Positions 8,295-17,871 are shown, counted from the first letter of the stretch. The stretch is DNA of 64,000 nt from an uncultured Bacteroidales bacterium (GCA_944322585.1 CALUPB010000001.1:248001-312000); one strand, 5' to 3'. Translations and numbers: made by a program. The notes: generated by a model not told the origin, from the sequence alone.

Positions 8295-9647
8295 ATGAAG
8301 GTTCTATGGGTAACGAACACTCCGTGTTCCAGTATTGAACGAAACGGGGACCGGGCAATATCCGGCGGATGGCTTTCATCTTTGGAGAAGGCCGTCAGGG
8401 ATGATATCGAACTGGAAATCGCTTTCCTGTCCTCAGGACAGAGGCAGGAAGAATTCCTTTACGAAGGGGTAAAATACCATTCCATCGCCCCGTACAGTTC
8501 CGGAAACTACTTCATATTCCGTCTCAGACGGCTGTTTATGCCATGGTCGAGACAGGACGCACTCATTCTGGAAAGGCTGGAACATATCATAAAGGATGTC
8601 AGGCCGGATATTATCCATATCCACGGCACGGAAAAATGTTTCGGGCTCATATACGGCAGGATGAACGGTGCAGAGGGCTGCATAGAGACAGGAGGCGTCA
8701 GAATTCCCGTAGCAATCTCCATACAGGGCATAATGGCATTTTGCCATATTAAATATTTTGCCGGCATATCCAGGCATGATGTCAGGAAATACGAAAGACT
8801 CGGATGCAGACTGAAGAAACAGTCCGCTCTCAGGATGTACGGACAGATCCGCCATCAGGCACACAACGAGGCCGGAATGCTCATGGATATCAGATATATA
8901 ATCGGCCGGACCGCATGGGACAAGGAATATACGGGGAAAATGAATCCCGACAGGATATATTTCACCGTCGGGGAAATCATGCGGACACCATTTTACGGCG
9001 CCGATGACAATAGCCGGACAGCTGCCCAAGAGGGAAAACCGGGCAGCGCAAACCCGGAGAAAGCGCCGGAGGGAACCGGAGACAGACCGATCAGGATAGC
9101 CACCACGATATCTGACGGCATCTACAAGGGCTATGAACTGCTGCTTGAAGTCGCCGCCAGGCTCAGGGCAAAAGGGGTGGGATATATCTGGACTGTCATA
9201 GGCTATGGTGCTGACAATGAAGCGGTATCTGTATCGGAGAAGTCAACCGGGCTGAATTCATCGGAACTCGGCATAAGGCTGGCCGGCAGACTGGATGCCG
9301 AAGAGATAGTCAGAGAACTGTCCGGAGCCGATATCTACTGTCAGGTCAGTCATATCGAGAACAGTCCCAACAGCCTGTGCGAGGCGATGCTGCTCGGGCT
9401 GCCGTCAGTAGCTACCGAAGTCGGAGGGACCTCGTCTCTTATAGACAGCGGCAGGACAGGCATCCTTGTATCAGACACTGCCCCTGACGGATTTGCGGAT
9501 GCAATCATCAGCCTCGCTTCCGACAGGGCTGCCGCAGCATGTATGGGACATGCAGCACGGCAGGCTGCCCTGGCAAGGCATGACCCTGCAAAGGTAAAAC
9601 GGCAACTGCTGGATACATATAAGGAAATCATCTTGTCAATCAGGTAA
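8295..9647 (+). CDS. Glycosyltransferase family 4-like protein
   Basis: A 450-residue GT-B fold glycosyltransferase. The N-terminal half begins MKVLWVTNTP with a GGW acceptor-loop motif and PDIIHIHGTEK near residue 112. The C-terminal half has the nucleotide-sugar binding region, including HIENSPNSLCEAMLLGLPSVATEVGG, where the first E of the family's E-x7-E motif appears as SLCEA. It is followed after 10 bp by a hexapeptide acyltransferase, so both probably act on the same surface glycan. No promoter or terminator is visible between it and the tRNA-Leu gene 51 bp upstream. Confidence 0.85.
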   Translation: MKVLWVTNTPCSSIERNGDRAISGGWLSSLEKAVRDDIELEIAFLSSGQRQEEFLYEGVKYHSIAPYSSGNYFIFRLRRLFMPWSRQDALILERLEHIIKDVRPDIIHIHGTEKCFGLIYGRMNGAEGCIETGGVRIPVAISIQGIMAFCHIKYFAGISRHDVRKYERLGCRLKKQSALRMYGQIRHQAHNEAGMLMDIRYIIGRTAWDKEYTGKMNPDRIYFTVGEIMRTPFYGADDNSRTAAQEGKPGSANPEKAPEGTGDRPIRIATTISDGIYKGYELLLEVAARLRAKGVGYIWTVIGYGADNEAVSVSEKSTGLNSSELGIRLAGRLDAEEIVRELSGADIYCQVSHIENSPNSLCEAMLLGLPSVATEVGGTSSLIDSGRTGILVSDTAPDGFADAIISLASDRAAAACMGHAARQAALARHDPAKVKRQLLDTYKEIILSIR

Positions 9648-9657
9648 ATTCAATCGA

Positions 9658-10254
9658 ATGATATTGCAAAGGATATACAGAGGTCTGTGGGCTGTCAGGA
9701 TCCGACTCGACGGGATGCTTCTCGGATGCCTTCTGAGACTGTACGGAGCCAAGTACGGGACTTTGAGGACTACAGGACTGCCTCATCTGACAATACGTAA
9801 AGGAGCCCGGGTGACAATCGGGAACGGATTACGACTCAACAACTGCTTCTACGGCAATGCCTTGAGCACGCACAGATGTGCCATATGGGTCGGGGAAAAC
9901 GCACGGCTCGATATCGGCAGGGATGTCGGGATCAGCAGCAGTCATATCGTTGCATCCGATTCGGTCACAATAGAAGACAACGTAAAAATCGGAGGAGGCT
10001 GCTATGTCATGGATACGGATTTCCACAGCATGTCACCTTTGGAAAGGCTGTCCCCCGACACAGACCGGACAGGCACGAAGACCGCTCCGGTAACGATACG
10101 TGAAAATGCCTTCATCGGCGCGGCAAGCATTATCCTGAAAGGCGTCACCATAGGGAAGAATTCAATCATCGGAGCAGGCTCCGTCGTAACAGGGAACATT
10201 CCGGACAACCAGCTTTGGGCAGGCAATCCGGCACGCTTCATAAAGGATCTGTAA
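9658..10254 (+). CDS. Left-handed beta-helix acyltransferase (WcaF/NodL-like)
   Basis: A 198-residue protein with hexapeptide repeats from about residue 40 to the end, for example TIEDNVKIGGGCYVMDTDFH, whose His is the usual catalytic residue, then NAFIGAASIILKGVTIGKNSIIGAGSVV and the closing GNPARFIKDL. Such enzymes transfer acetyl or other acyl groups from CoA to sugars. The partner gene is the glycosyltransferase 10 bp upstream, so glycan acetylation is likely. The exact acceptor cannot be told. Confidence 0.85.
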   Translation: MILQRIYRGLWAVRIRLDGMLLGCLLRLYGAKYGTLRTTGLPHLTIRKGARVTIGNGLRLNNCFYGNALSTHRCAIWVGENARLDIGRDVGISSSHIVASDSVTIEDNVKIGGGCYVMDTDFHSMSPLERLSPDTDRTGTKTAPVTIRENAFIGAASIILKGVTIGKNSIIGAGSVVTGNIPDNQLWAGNPARFIKDL

Positions 10255-10335
10255 TACTCCGGGGATCCGATCCAGACAAAGTCCGTCACTCACGGTCCAT
10301 GCGAGCCCGACATTTTACAGTTCAAGCGGAACCCG

Positions 10336-11880
10336 TCACTTCGTGGCAAGGCCGGCAGCAGTCTCCGCATCAAGAATTTTCTTCAGTGCGGCAGCCTTCT
10401 CCGGAAATTCAGAAATGCAGTTGTATCTTTCATATTTTGCCTCCGACACATTGTACAACTGTCCTTCCGGACTGTTGCCGAGTTCCATCCCAGTATAGAA
10501 TTCGATGGCAGGCGCATCGGACGGAGTGATATATTTCCAACCCTCCGTATCCATTACCGACAACGTTGAATTGACATTCTGTTCTATGACATAATCCCTT
10601 CCTGTCATATCCCTGTATGTAAGGACATCCAAGGCATTCCTGCTGTCAGGGGCCGCACCTTCAGGAATATCCGCCCCTATGAGAGCAGCAAGCGAAGCGA
10701 AGAAATCGATATGCGAGAACAGTGCATCCGAAACCTTGCCTCTGAAACGGTCCCCCCAATGCACAATCATAGGCACCCTCGTCCCGGCCTCGAACGCACT
10801 GTACTTTCCGCCCCTGAAATCTCCCCATGGCCGGTGCTCTCCAAGCAGCTCCCATGCCTGATCCTGATAGCCGTCATCCACCACCGGACCGTTATCACTG
10901 CTGAGAATCACTACGGTATCATCATCCAGGCCGAGTTCCCGCAGACATGACATTACCTTTCCTACAGTCTCGTCGAACGAAAGCAGGGCATCACCCCTCG
11001 GCCCCATACCGCTCTTCCCGGCAAACCGCTCATGCGGCACTCTCGGCACATGTATGTCATTCGTCCCGAGATACAGGAAAAACGGTTCGTCCTTATGACG
11101 CGATATGAAATCAATTGCCTTTACCGTAATGCTGTCCGCTATATCCTCATCCCTCCACAGGGCCGACTTGCCGCCTTTCATATATCCTATGCGCGGTATC
11201 CCGTTAACAATCGCCTGGTCATGTCCCTGTGAAGGATGGATTCTGAGAAGCTCGGGATGATCCCTGGCGACAGGCTCCCCTGCAAAAGGTTCATCATAAC
11301 TCACCTGTATGGGATCCGCGGGATCCAGCCCCACTACTTTACCGTTCTCGATGAAGACACAAGGCACCCGGTCCCCGGTAGCGGCCATTATATATGAATA
11401 GCCGAAACCTATATCCGCGAGAGCCGGAGCCACTGTCCCGTTCCAGTCCTGCGTTCCTGTCTTGTCCCCGAGCCCGAGATGCCATTTGCCGACAGCCCCT
11501 GTCGCATAACCGGCATCCCTGAACATGTCAGCCATGGTATACTGTTCCGGCCGGATAATCATCCCCGCATCACCTGTGGCGATACCGGTCCCTTCCCTGC
11601 GCCATGGATACTGTCCTGTCAGAAGTCCGTAACGGGACGGCGTACTGACAGACGATGTAGTGTGGGAGTTGGTGAAACGTATGCCGTTCCCGGCAAGGGA
11701 ATCCACATTGGGAGTGCTGATGGCAGCAGTGCCGTTACAGCTGAGATCGCCGTATCCGATGTCATCGGCATATATGATTATCACATTCGGGCTGTGGCTC
11801 CGGATTTCCGCGCATCCCGTCGCAGCCACAATGGCTCCTGCAAAAGGAATCGCTACAGTCAGTTTCCTGTTCTTCATCAT
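10336..11880 (-). CDS. Serine-type sulfatase, secreted lipoprotein
   Basis: A 514-residue arylsulfatase-superfamily enzyme. A signal peptide ends in a lipobox with Cys23. PNVIIIYADDIGYGD holds metal-ligand Asp residues D39/D40, and the formylglycine motif S-T-P-S-R spans residues 79-83, with Ser79 in place of Cys. Serine-type sulfatases need a radical-SAM maturase (anSME) to form formylglycine; none is in this window. It would hydrolyse sulfate esters on host or dietary glycans in the periplasm or at the cell surface. It is convergent with the acyltransferase gene and is not part of a visible polysaccharide locus. Confidence 0.92.
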   Translation of the reverse strand: MMKNRKLTVAIPFAGAIVAATGCAEIRSHSPNVIIIYADDIGYGDLSCNGTAAISTPNVDSLAGNGIRFTNSHTTSSVSTPSRYGLLTGQYPWRREGTGIATGDAGMIIRPEQYTMADMFRDAGYATGAVGKWHLGLGDKTGTQDWNGTVAPALADIGFGYSYIMAATGDRVPCVFIENGKVVGLDPADPIQVSYDEPFAGEPVARDHPELLRIHPSQGHDQAIVNGIPRIGYMKGGKSALWRDEDIADSITVKAIDFISRHKDEPFFLYLGTNDIHVPRVPHERFAGKSGMGPRGDALLSFDETVGKVMSCLRELGLDDDTVVILSSDNGPVVDDGYQDQAWELLGEHRPWGDFRGGKYSAFEAGTRVPMIVHWGDRFRGKVSDALFSHIDFFASLAALIGADIPEGAAPDSRNALDVLTYRDMTGRDYVIEQNVNSTLSVMDTEGWKYITPSDAPAIEFYTGMELGNSPEGQLYNVSEAKYERYNCISEFPEKAAALKKILDAETAAGLATK

Positions 11881-11989
11881 ACCGGGTTACGTTTTTTCAA
11901 CTCATTTTATCACCCCAAATGTCCAGGTGACCTAAAAACAATAAAAGCAGCAACATTATGATACACATAACATTACTGCAATTTTCCAG

Positions 11990-12064
11990 GGTGCCAGGTG
12001 GGGCTCGAACCCACGACCTTCGGAACCACAATCCGACATTCTAACCAACTGAACTATTGGCACC
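11990..12064 (-). tRNA. tRNA-His (anticodon GTG)
   Basis: The 75-nt transcript starts with the extra G(-1) opposite C73, the hallmark of tRNA-His. The acceptor GTGCCA pairs with TGGCAC, the anticodon loop is TTGTGGT, and the T-arm is GTGGGTTCGAGCCCCAC. CCA is not encoded. Confidence 0.95.
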
Positions 12065-12081
12065 ATATTTATTTCGGACTG

Positions 12082-12112
12082 CAAAGGTAGAAAAATTTTT
12101 CCACTCTGCAAA
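12082..12112 (-). promoter_or_regulatory. Promoter of tRNA-His
   Basis: On the minus strand TTTG (12112-12109) precedes TACCTTTG (12089-12082) with a 19-bp spacer. It lies 17 bp upstream of the tRNA. Confidence 0.75.
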
Positions 12113-12321
12113 AATTTTGTTTACCTCCCGTTCAGACCATTAATCCCCCGTGTTTTCAAATTATCCTTTATACACACAATAATGTTTTACATGAGTATTG
12201 GACTTATAGCAAAAGTAGAGAAAAATATCCGTAATCCAGGCGTCCATTCCGGTGAACTTGATACTACCCGAACGACTTGCATTATTTCTCCTGAATCTAT
12301 CGGTATGTGAGCGTTTTTTTG

Positions 12322-12329
12322 TATATTTG
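12322..12329 (+). promoter_or_regulatory. -7 box upstream of the nuclease lipoprotein gene
   Basis: TATATTTG matches TAnnTTTG, 68 bp upstream of the ATG at 12398. No good -33 box is seen. Confidence 0.4.
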
Positions 12330-12397
12330 CCTTTTGGAAACATACTGTCCGACAACAAGTAACCATAAACATTCAACCGACATTATATAATCAAGCA

Positions 12398-14284
12398 ATG
12401 AAAAGATTGTTTTTCCTGCCGGGAATTCTGCTTTCCCTGCTTTACTGCCTGACAGCCTGTGATCCTACAGAGATTGACGGCAGTGCCGATGAGGAGCCGA
12501 TGCTCGAAGTCACGCCGTTGGAACTCGACTACGATGCCGGGAATCCTTCACAGAACATCATAACGGTCAAGTCGAATGTCTTCTGGAACATAGATCTGGA
12601 TAAAGGTCTGTCCACCGACCGGAGGTCAGGCAAGGGAGACGGGATCACTGTCACCGTAACTGAAGCGCCGGCCGGAGAATCCGTCCTGACGGTCACATCC
12701 GTACCGAGAAGCAGTTCGGAGAAACCGATAGTGAGGGAAGTCGTCGTCCACAATGACGCACAAGGAGAAGAACCCGATCCGGAACCTGAACCAGATCCGG
12801 AAACGGAACTTATATATTATGACGACCTGGACGGAGGCACACCTTCAGGCAGTACATGGATAGACACATGGCAGGGATTCATCAATGCCACGGGAAGCGG
12901 AGCGGCAGATGTCGCATATTCAGGGACTGGCTTCCAGAGCAGAAACAGCTATCCTTCACAGAGCTATGAGGGCGCTTCAGGGAAAAATGCATTCTATTCC
13001 GCCTATGAAGGAGCCAACGTTACGGTCAGCGGCATAACGCTTCCTGCCGGAGCCACGACATTCAGGTTTTCATTCGGCTCGCTCGGGAACGTGAACAAAG
13101 GATCGTTTACAGTCAACGAAGACATCGTCCTGAGCATCGGGAACGGGAACGGCAGAATGCAGACGCTCGAATATCGCAGAACCTCCGCCACCCAGCAATG
13201 GGCCCTGTGTGAAGTCATATTCTCCATTAACGGGACACTGCCGCAGTCAATCAGTTTCCGGTTCATGGCAAGTTCAGAGTACATAAGGATCGATGACATC
13301 CGTTTGGAAACGGCAAGCGGGACTCCTGACTGCGAGGTATCTTTCGAAGACGGGCCTTCGGGGAATGTCTATCCTTGGGCGGAACTGCCTGAAACCGTTA
13401 CCGGAAATGACGACTACAGGTATATCACACATTATTCCACTACCGTCAGGAGCGAACAGCGAGTCAGGAACTATGTTTCCTGCTATGACGTGCGCAGACA
13501 TAATCCTATGTGGGTCGCACACATCCATCACGACTGCTATTACGAAGGAGGATGGAGCAGATCCGATCCGGACCCTTGGAGGCCGGATCCGGAACTGGAA
13601 GAACACGAACAGTCCATAATATATCCGTATGACTGGAACGATTGGTATTCAGGCATCAGCAACTGGCCGGCAGACGAAAAATATTACTGGTCACCTGACA
13701 ACTTCGACCTTCCGGTCAAGCCTGACGGTGGCGAAAAGACAATTACGAAAGGACATATGCTGAGGTCTGCCGACAGGGGCGGGGCAGGAAAAGAGATCAA
13801 TATCCAGACATTCTACCCTACCAATGTCTCCCCGGAACTTTATCTGCATTCGAATACCTGGGACATAGTGGAAGAAAAGCTTTCCGACGACTGGAAATGT
13901 TCCGACACGACATATGTGGTGACAGGCTGCTACTACGGAGACGACAGTTACAAACTCATCGATGCCAGCAGCTGGGGTTCAGCGACTCCAGGCAAGTCGA
14001 AGACCTGCATCATGCCGGTAGCAAGATACAGGGTAATACTGAGGACGAAATCCGGCATCACAGGGAAACCTGTAGCGGAATGTTCTGCCGATGAACTGAT
14101 TTCCATCGGTTTCTGGTTCCCTCAGGCATTTGACGGACAGAGAATATACGAAGAGACTGACGAATCCCAGTGGATATTCTCCGTCGCCGATATCGAGGAA
14201 AAGATCGGCGGGGAATTCAGGTTCTTCCCGACCGTTCCGGAAAATGTGAAACAGCAGAGAAACCTCTCCGACTGGGGGTTGTAG
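12398..14284 (+). CDS. Surface lipoprotein: BACON + beta-sandwich + DNA/RNA non-specific endonuclease
   Basis: A 628-residue lipoprotein with lipobox LTAC (Cys21). A BACON-like domain spans about residues 30-125, followed by an acidic proline linker (EPDPEPEPDPE). A jelly-roll-like module follows (about 140-305, starting LIYYDDLDGG). The C-terminal part (about 345-628) resembles NucA/EndoG-type non-specific nucleases: TKGHMLRSADRGG with catalytic His453, and FYPTNVSPELYLHSNTW, which supplies the Asn metal ligand. The usual D-R-G-H motif reads I-T-K-G-H here, so activity is not certain. It probably degrades extracellular nucleic acid. First gene of a lipoprotein cluster reaching 17740. Confidence 0.75.
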   Translation: MKRLFFLPGILLSLLYCLTACDPTEIDGSADEEPMLEVTPLELDYDAGNPSQNIITVKSNVFWNIDLDKGLSTDRRSGKGDGITVTVTEAPAGESVLTVTSVPRSSSEKPIVREVVVHNDAQGEEPDPEPEPDPETELIYYDDLDGGTPSGSTWIDTWQGFINATGSGAADVAYSGTGFQSRNSYPSQSYEGASGKNAFYSAYEGANVTVSGITLPAGATTFRFSFGSLGNVNKGSFTVNEDIVLSIGNGNGRMQTLEYRRTSATQQWALCEVIFSINGTLPQSISFRFMASSEYIRIDDIRLETASGTPDCEVSFEDGPSGNVYPWAELPETVTGNDDYRYITHYSTTVRSEQRVRNYVSCYDVRRHNPMWVAHIHHDCYYEGGWSRSDPDPWRPDPELEEHEQSIIYPYDWNDWYSGISNWPADEKYYWSPDNFDLPVKPDGGEKTITKGHMLRSADRGGAGKEINIQTFYPTNVSPELYLHSNTWDIVEEKLSDDWKCSDTTYVVTGCYYGDDSYKLIDASSWGSATPGKSKTCIMPVARYRVILRTKSGITGKPVAECSADELISIGFWFPQAFDGQRIYEETDESQWIFSVADIEEKIGGEFRFFPTVPENVKQQRNLSDWGL

Positions 14285-14974
14285 GAATTGACTCCGGACA
14301 ACTGTCCGAACGACAGGCTGCTATACCGGCACATAAACGCATTATGAGGCCGACCTCAAATATGTTCTCCCGAGCACTGAATTTTCAAATTATTTGCTAC
14401 ATTTGCGACAAATTTGATTCAAGAAGCGTTTGCTTCATTCCCGGACGACGAATCTGGTAAATTCTATGATGAAGGGAATGTGCAGGCCTCTCTCACGTTT
14501 ATCTATGACCATATCGTAGCATAGCGTGGGGCTGTTGCTTGTTTTGTCATCAGGCTTTACCAGAGCCAGTCGTCCAGAATATGCCAATGGTTCCACGCTT
14601 CTTTATGTGTGTTTTATGCCGTCCCGGAACCAGACGGAAAAAACAACCTTATGAAAACTTATCATCTTATCCTGGCTGCAACCGCCATGTGCCTCGTATC
14701 CGGATGTGTCACATTCAAACCATCTATGCTGAGAGTGGAAAACGACCCTATCCCGGAAAAGCTCCACAAACTCGCTGTCATCACCCCGTCGACCCAGGTC
14801 GGGAATGTAAGGTATGTCCAGACTGCGGTATTGTGAACCAGTCGCACAGCCACGACCGCTGTCCGGCCTGCTCAGGCAAAGGATACAGGTAATTGCACCT
14901 GCACACTACCAGTGAACCGGCAACCTGCCCAAGCGGGATTTAAGTCAGCTACAAGTAAAACCGTCAAATAAGAC
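14285..14974 (+). other. 690-bp region with small lipoprotein fragment and gene remnants
   Basis: No full-length gene. A -7-like TACATTTG lies at 14398-14405. An open frame at 14381-14521 encodes a coherent peptide ending SLTFIYDHIVA but has no good start. A short lipoprotein frame follows (14651-14836). Immediately after it, in another frame, comes a zinc-ribbon-like tail CPDCG...CPACSGKG that stops at 14892. Together these look like pieces of decayed or recombined genes. Confidence 0.5.
14651..14836 (+). CDS. Short lipoprotein, possibly truncated
   Basis: A 61-residue product starting MKTYHLILAATAMCLVSGC, a textbook lipoprotein signal peptide with the lipobox Cys at position 19. It is followed by TFKPSMLRVENDPIPEKL and an abrupt end. 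I do not recognise the family. The body is unusually short for a lipoprotein, and a zinc-ribbon frame continues out of phase beyond its stop. This suggests a frameshift or deletion that truncated a longer gene. Confidence 0.45.
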   Translation: MKTYHLILAATAMCLVSGCVTFKPSMLRVENDPIPEKLHKLAVITPSTQVGNVRYVQTAVL

Positions 14975-16657
14975 CTGAAACGAACAATCATACCGTTGCT
15001 GTTCGCAGCCGCTGCACTGACGGGGTGCGACCTGCTCGGCATCGGGGGCGATGAAAATGTGGGCGCCATCTCTCTCAGCTCACAGATGCTGGAAGTCCCG
15101 GCCGAAGGAGGTTCCTACAACATCAGCGTCTACTGCAATGATGACTGGACCACAGAGTCCGGAGCATCATGGGTCTATGTATCCAAAGACAGCTACAGCC
15201 CCGGCGATGCTACAGTCAACATATCCCCCAACACTCCTGACGGTAACGGAAACGTCTACGACAGGGAAACGAAGATCACTTTCCGGAGCGGAGAATCGAG
15301 TGCCGTACTCTCTGTCAAGCAGTCAGCTTCATCCGACAACACCATATCCATCAGCCAGAACGAAGCATCATTCGGCTCCGAAGGAGGAAGGGTCGATGTC
15401 ATGGTCCACTGTACCGGCGAATGGACTCTGCACGGAGACTGGAACGTAAGCTGGACAAGTCCGTCCGAAGAAGACGGATATGATGGCAGTATTGTCACAT
15501 TCCTGATCGACTACAATCCGGACACCGGAAGAAGAATTACCACATACACATTCTCCTGCGGAGTAGCGGAAGCGACGCTGGCTATAACCCAGACCGGGGA
15601 CAACAGCGAAGCCATCCAATTCAAGGACCCGTATTTCGAGGAAGCCCTGCTCTATGCCGGAGCCGACATGAACAGGGACGGCCAGATCAGGATAAACGAA
15701 GCCTCAGCAGTCACAACGCTTGACATATCCGACAGGAACATCCGGAATATGGACGAAATCAGGTATTTCACATCACTTGTCAGCATAGACTGCAGCGGGA
15801 ACGACCTCGAAGGCTTTCCTGATTTCAGCAATTGTACGAACCTTGAGAAGCTGATATGCTACAGTAACGGCCTTACCGGTCTTGACCTCAACACATGCCC
15901 CGGGCTGACATATCTGAACTGCGAGCGTAACCCGCTCGGTACCATAGACCTGTCTGCCGTTCCGGGACTGGAAATACTGCAATGCAACGGCTGCCGTCTC
16001 ACTTCACTCGATTTTTCCGGCAATCCTCGGATACGGGACATATATGCTGTCGACAACGTAAACATGACGGACATCAACCTAAGCGGATGCAGAATGCTCG
16101 AAACCGTGTCGCTCTCCAACACTGCCATTACTGCACTGGAGTTCTCTGGGCTTCCTGTCCTGGACGATGTCTTTGTTTCAGGCAACAGACTCCAGTCCCT
16201 CATATTCCGCGACTGTCCGTCATTGACTTACATATCATGCGAAAGCAATGATATCAGCACGCTTGTTACAGACAACTGTCCTTCCCTCGAAAGGCTGTTC
16301 TGTAACGACAACAGCATAACTTCGCTCGACATCGTATCGGACAGGATGTGGCATATAGAATGCGGCAACAACGGAATAACATCGCTTGACCTTTCCGGTT
16401 GTCCGAACCTTGAAGATCTCGACTGCAACAACAATGAAATCACTTCCCTGGATGTGAGCGGCCTGCCGCTTCTCCAGTCACTCGACTGCAGTTCCAATTC
16501 CATCAGCGAACTCAACCTTACGAATAACAGCGACCTCGAAAGCCTCGATTGCCGCGACAACGGCAAGATGACAGTCACGGTCTACCGGTACCACACAATA
16601 GGAAATTTCCGTCTCACCGAAAACGATGAGGACATAACCGTAGTTTATGTGGATTAA
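14975..16657 (+). CDS. BACON-LRR surface lipoprotein (apparent CTG start)
   Basis: About 560 residues. Two BACON domains (about 30-120 and 122-205, each with an ATLAITQTG-like end) are followed by a short N-R-D-G-Q segment and about 13 leucine-rich repeats of 21 residues of the form LxxLDCSxNxITSLDLSxCPx. BACON modules bind glycans or mucin; the repeats suggest protein or surface binding. The only start giving a proper signal peptide (KRTIIPLLFAAAALTGC) is the CTG at 14975. An in-frame TTG at 14996 would leave MLFAAAALTGC without a basic n-region. A stop codon lies 6 nt upstream of the CTG. An ATG-to-CTG change may have weakened this gene. Confidence 0.7.
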   Translation: MKRTIIPLLFAAAALTGCDLLGIGGDENVGAISLSSQMLEVPAEGGSYNISVYCNDDWTTESGASWVYVSKDSYSPGDATVNISPNTPDGNGNVYDRETKITFRSGESSAVLSVKQSASSDNTISISQNEASFGSEGGRVDVMVHCTGEWTLHGDWNVSWTSPSEEDGYDGSIVTFLIDYNPDTGRRITTYTFSCGVAEATLAITQTGDNSEAIQFKDPYFEEALLYAGADMNRDGQIRINEASAVTTLDISDRNIRNMDEIRYFTSLVSIDCSGNDLEGFPDFSNCTNLEKLICYSNGLTGLDLNTCPGLTYLNCERNPLGTIDLSAVPGLEILQCNGCRLTSLDFSGNPRIRDIYAVDNVNMTDINLSGCRMLETVSLSNTAITALEFSGLPVLDDVFVSGNRLQSLIFRDCPSLTYISCESNDISTLVTDNCPSLERLFCNDNSITSLDIVSDRMWHIECGNNGITSLDLSGCPNLEDLDCNNNEITSLDVSGLPLLQSLDCSSNSISELNLTNNSDLESLDCRDNGKMTVTVYRYHTIGNFRLTENDEDITVVYVD

Positions 16658-16669
16658 ATACAAAACCTT

Positions 16670-17740
16670 ATGAAAACATTGCAGGTCATTATAAAATCAT
16701 TCGCTATCGTCTCTTTGTCTGCTGGTGTCCTGATGTCATGCGCAAACGGAGATGACAATACACACTACTTCGATGAATACGGAAACCTGATCATGGATCT
16801 TCAGTTTGATGAAAGATTTGCCGGGTTGTGGGTGAACGTATACAACGGCACATACTCCGAATATTCCGAAGACGCCGAGACGGATGAAGCGGGAACCATA
16901 TATGAATTCAAGGAAAGCGGATTATTCAACATCTATTACCGTGAGACTCCCGGCTCTCTGACGGACGGTATAGTCAAAGGCTGTTCATTGGAAGATTTCG
17001 AACTTGCGGATTCATATTATGCCACCTGCGAAGACGGGATGATGTATGATCTTGCGGCAGCATATTTCTACGGCAGGTACAGTTTCCCCGACGAGGGGAC
17101 ATTCATCCTCGATCAGGACGGCTATTGCAGGATGTTCCGGAAAGTAAGCGGATTCGAGGACAATATCCTTGTCAGGTCTATAAATGACGAGATATTCTTA
17201 GGATACGACAATGCAGACAGACTCTCGGCAATATCCGTCATCAGGGACGGCATATCTACAGAATACCGGATCTCGTACGGACGGGATATTCTGATAACTT
17301 CTGCCTCAGGCAATGGCTCACAGCAATGGCTCTGCACTTTATCCATGTATAATGACAGGCTCGATACCATTGAATATCAAGACCGGACGACTGAATATGA
17401 ATATTCCGAAGACACGGGACTGCTCGAAAGCATGGCCGGGAACAGGTACAGATGGGAAGACGGCAACCTCATTTCAGGAGGTGAGACAGTGGAGTCGGTC
17501 TACCTCGAAACGGAGAACAGGATGAACATCGACATCTACGGAGACTGTCCGTTCGGTCTGAAGCTCGACGGACTTGCAAGCCGCGACTATGTCAAGTCAA
17601 GGATATGTACGGAAGGAGGACAGACCGTCACCAGAACCTATGAATACGAATTCACCGAAGACGGCATGGTGGATGTCATGACCGTCACCACCGTTTCCGG
17701 AGAAAACAGGGACATCAAAACCTACAGATTTTCATATTGA
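16670..17740 (+). CDS. DUF4595-like lipoprotein of unknown function
   Basis: A 356-residue lipoprotein with signal peptide ending LMSC (Cys24). The second half consists of short strands with repeated Y-E-Y-x-E/D and DG turns (TTEYEYSEDTGLLESM, YEYEFTEDGMVDVMTV), resembling the porin-like-fold DUF4595 domain of Bacteroidetes. It lies 12 bp after the BACON-LRR gene, probably in the same transcript. No catalytic motif is seen. Confidence 0.6.
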   Translation: MKTLQVIIKSFAIVSLSAGVLMSCANGDDNTHYFDEYGNLIMDLQFDERFAGLWVNVYNGTYSEYSEDAETDEAGTIYEFKESGLFNIYYRETPGSLTDGIVKGCSLEDFELADSYYATCEDGMMYDLAAAYFYGRYSFPDEGTFILDQDGYCRMFRKVSGFEDNILVRSINDEIFLGYDNADRLSAISVIRDGISTEYRISYGRDILITSASGNGSQQWLCTLSMYNDRLDTIEYQDRTTEYEYSEDTGLLESMAGNRYRWEDGNLISGGETVESVYLETENRMNIDIYGDCPFGLKLDGLASRDYVKSRICTEGGQTVTRTYEYEFTEDGMVDVMTVTTVSGENRDIKTYRFSY

Positions 17741-17871
17741 TACAACTCGTCAAAGGCACTCAGCCTATGTTGGCAGAAAGGGAACATCCTATGACAATGA
17801 ACAACCGGGCTAATTATCCGGACTCCATTAGACGCATCGGCAACATGGGAAAGCAGGAAGACTGCTAAAGA

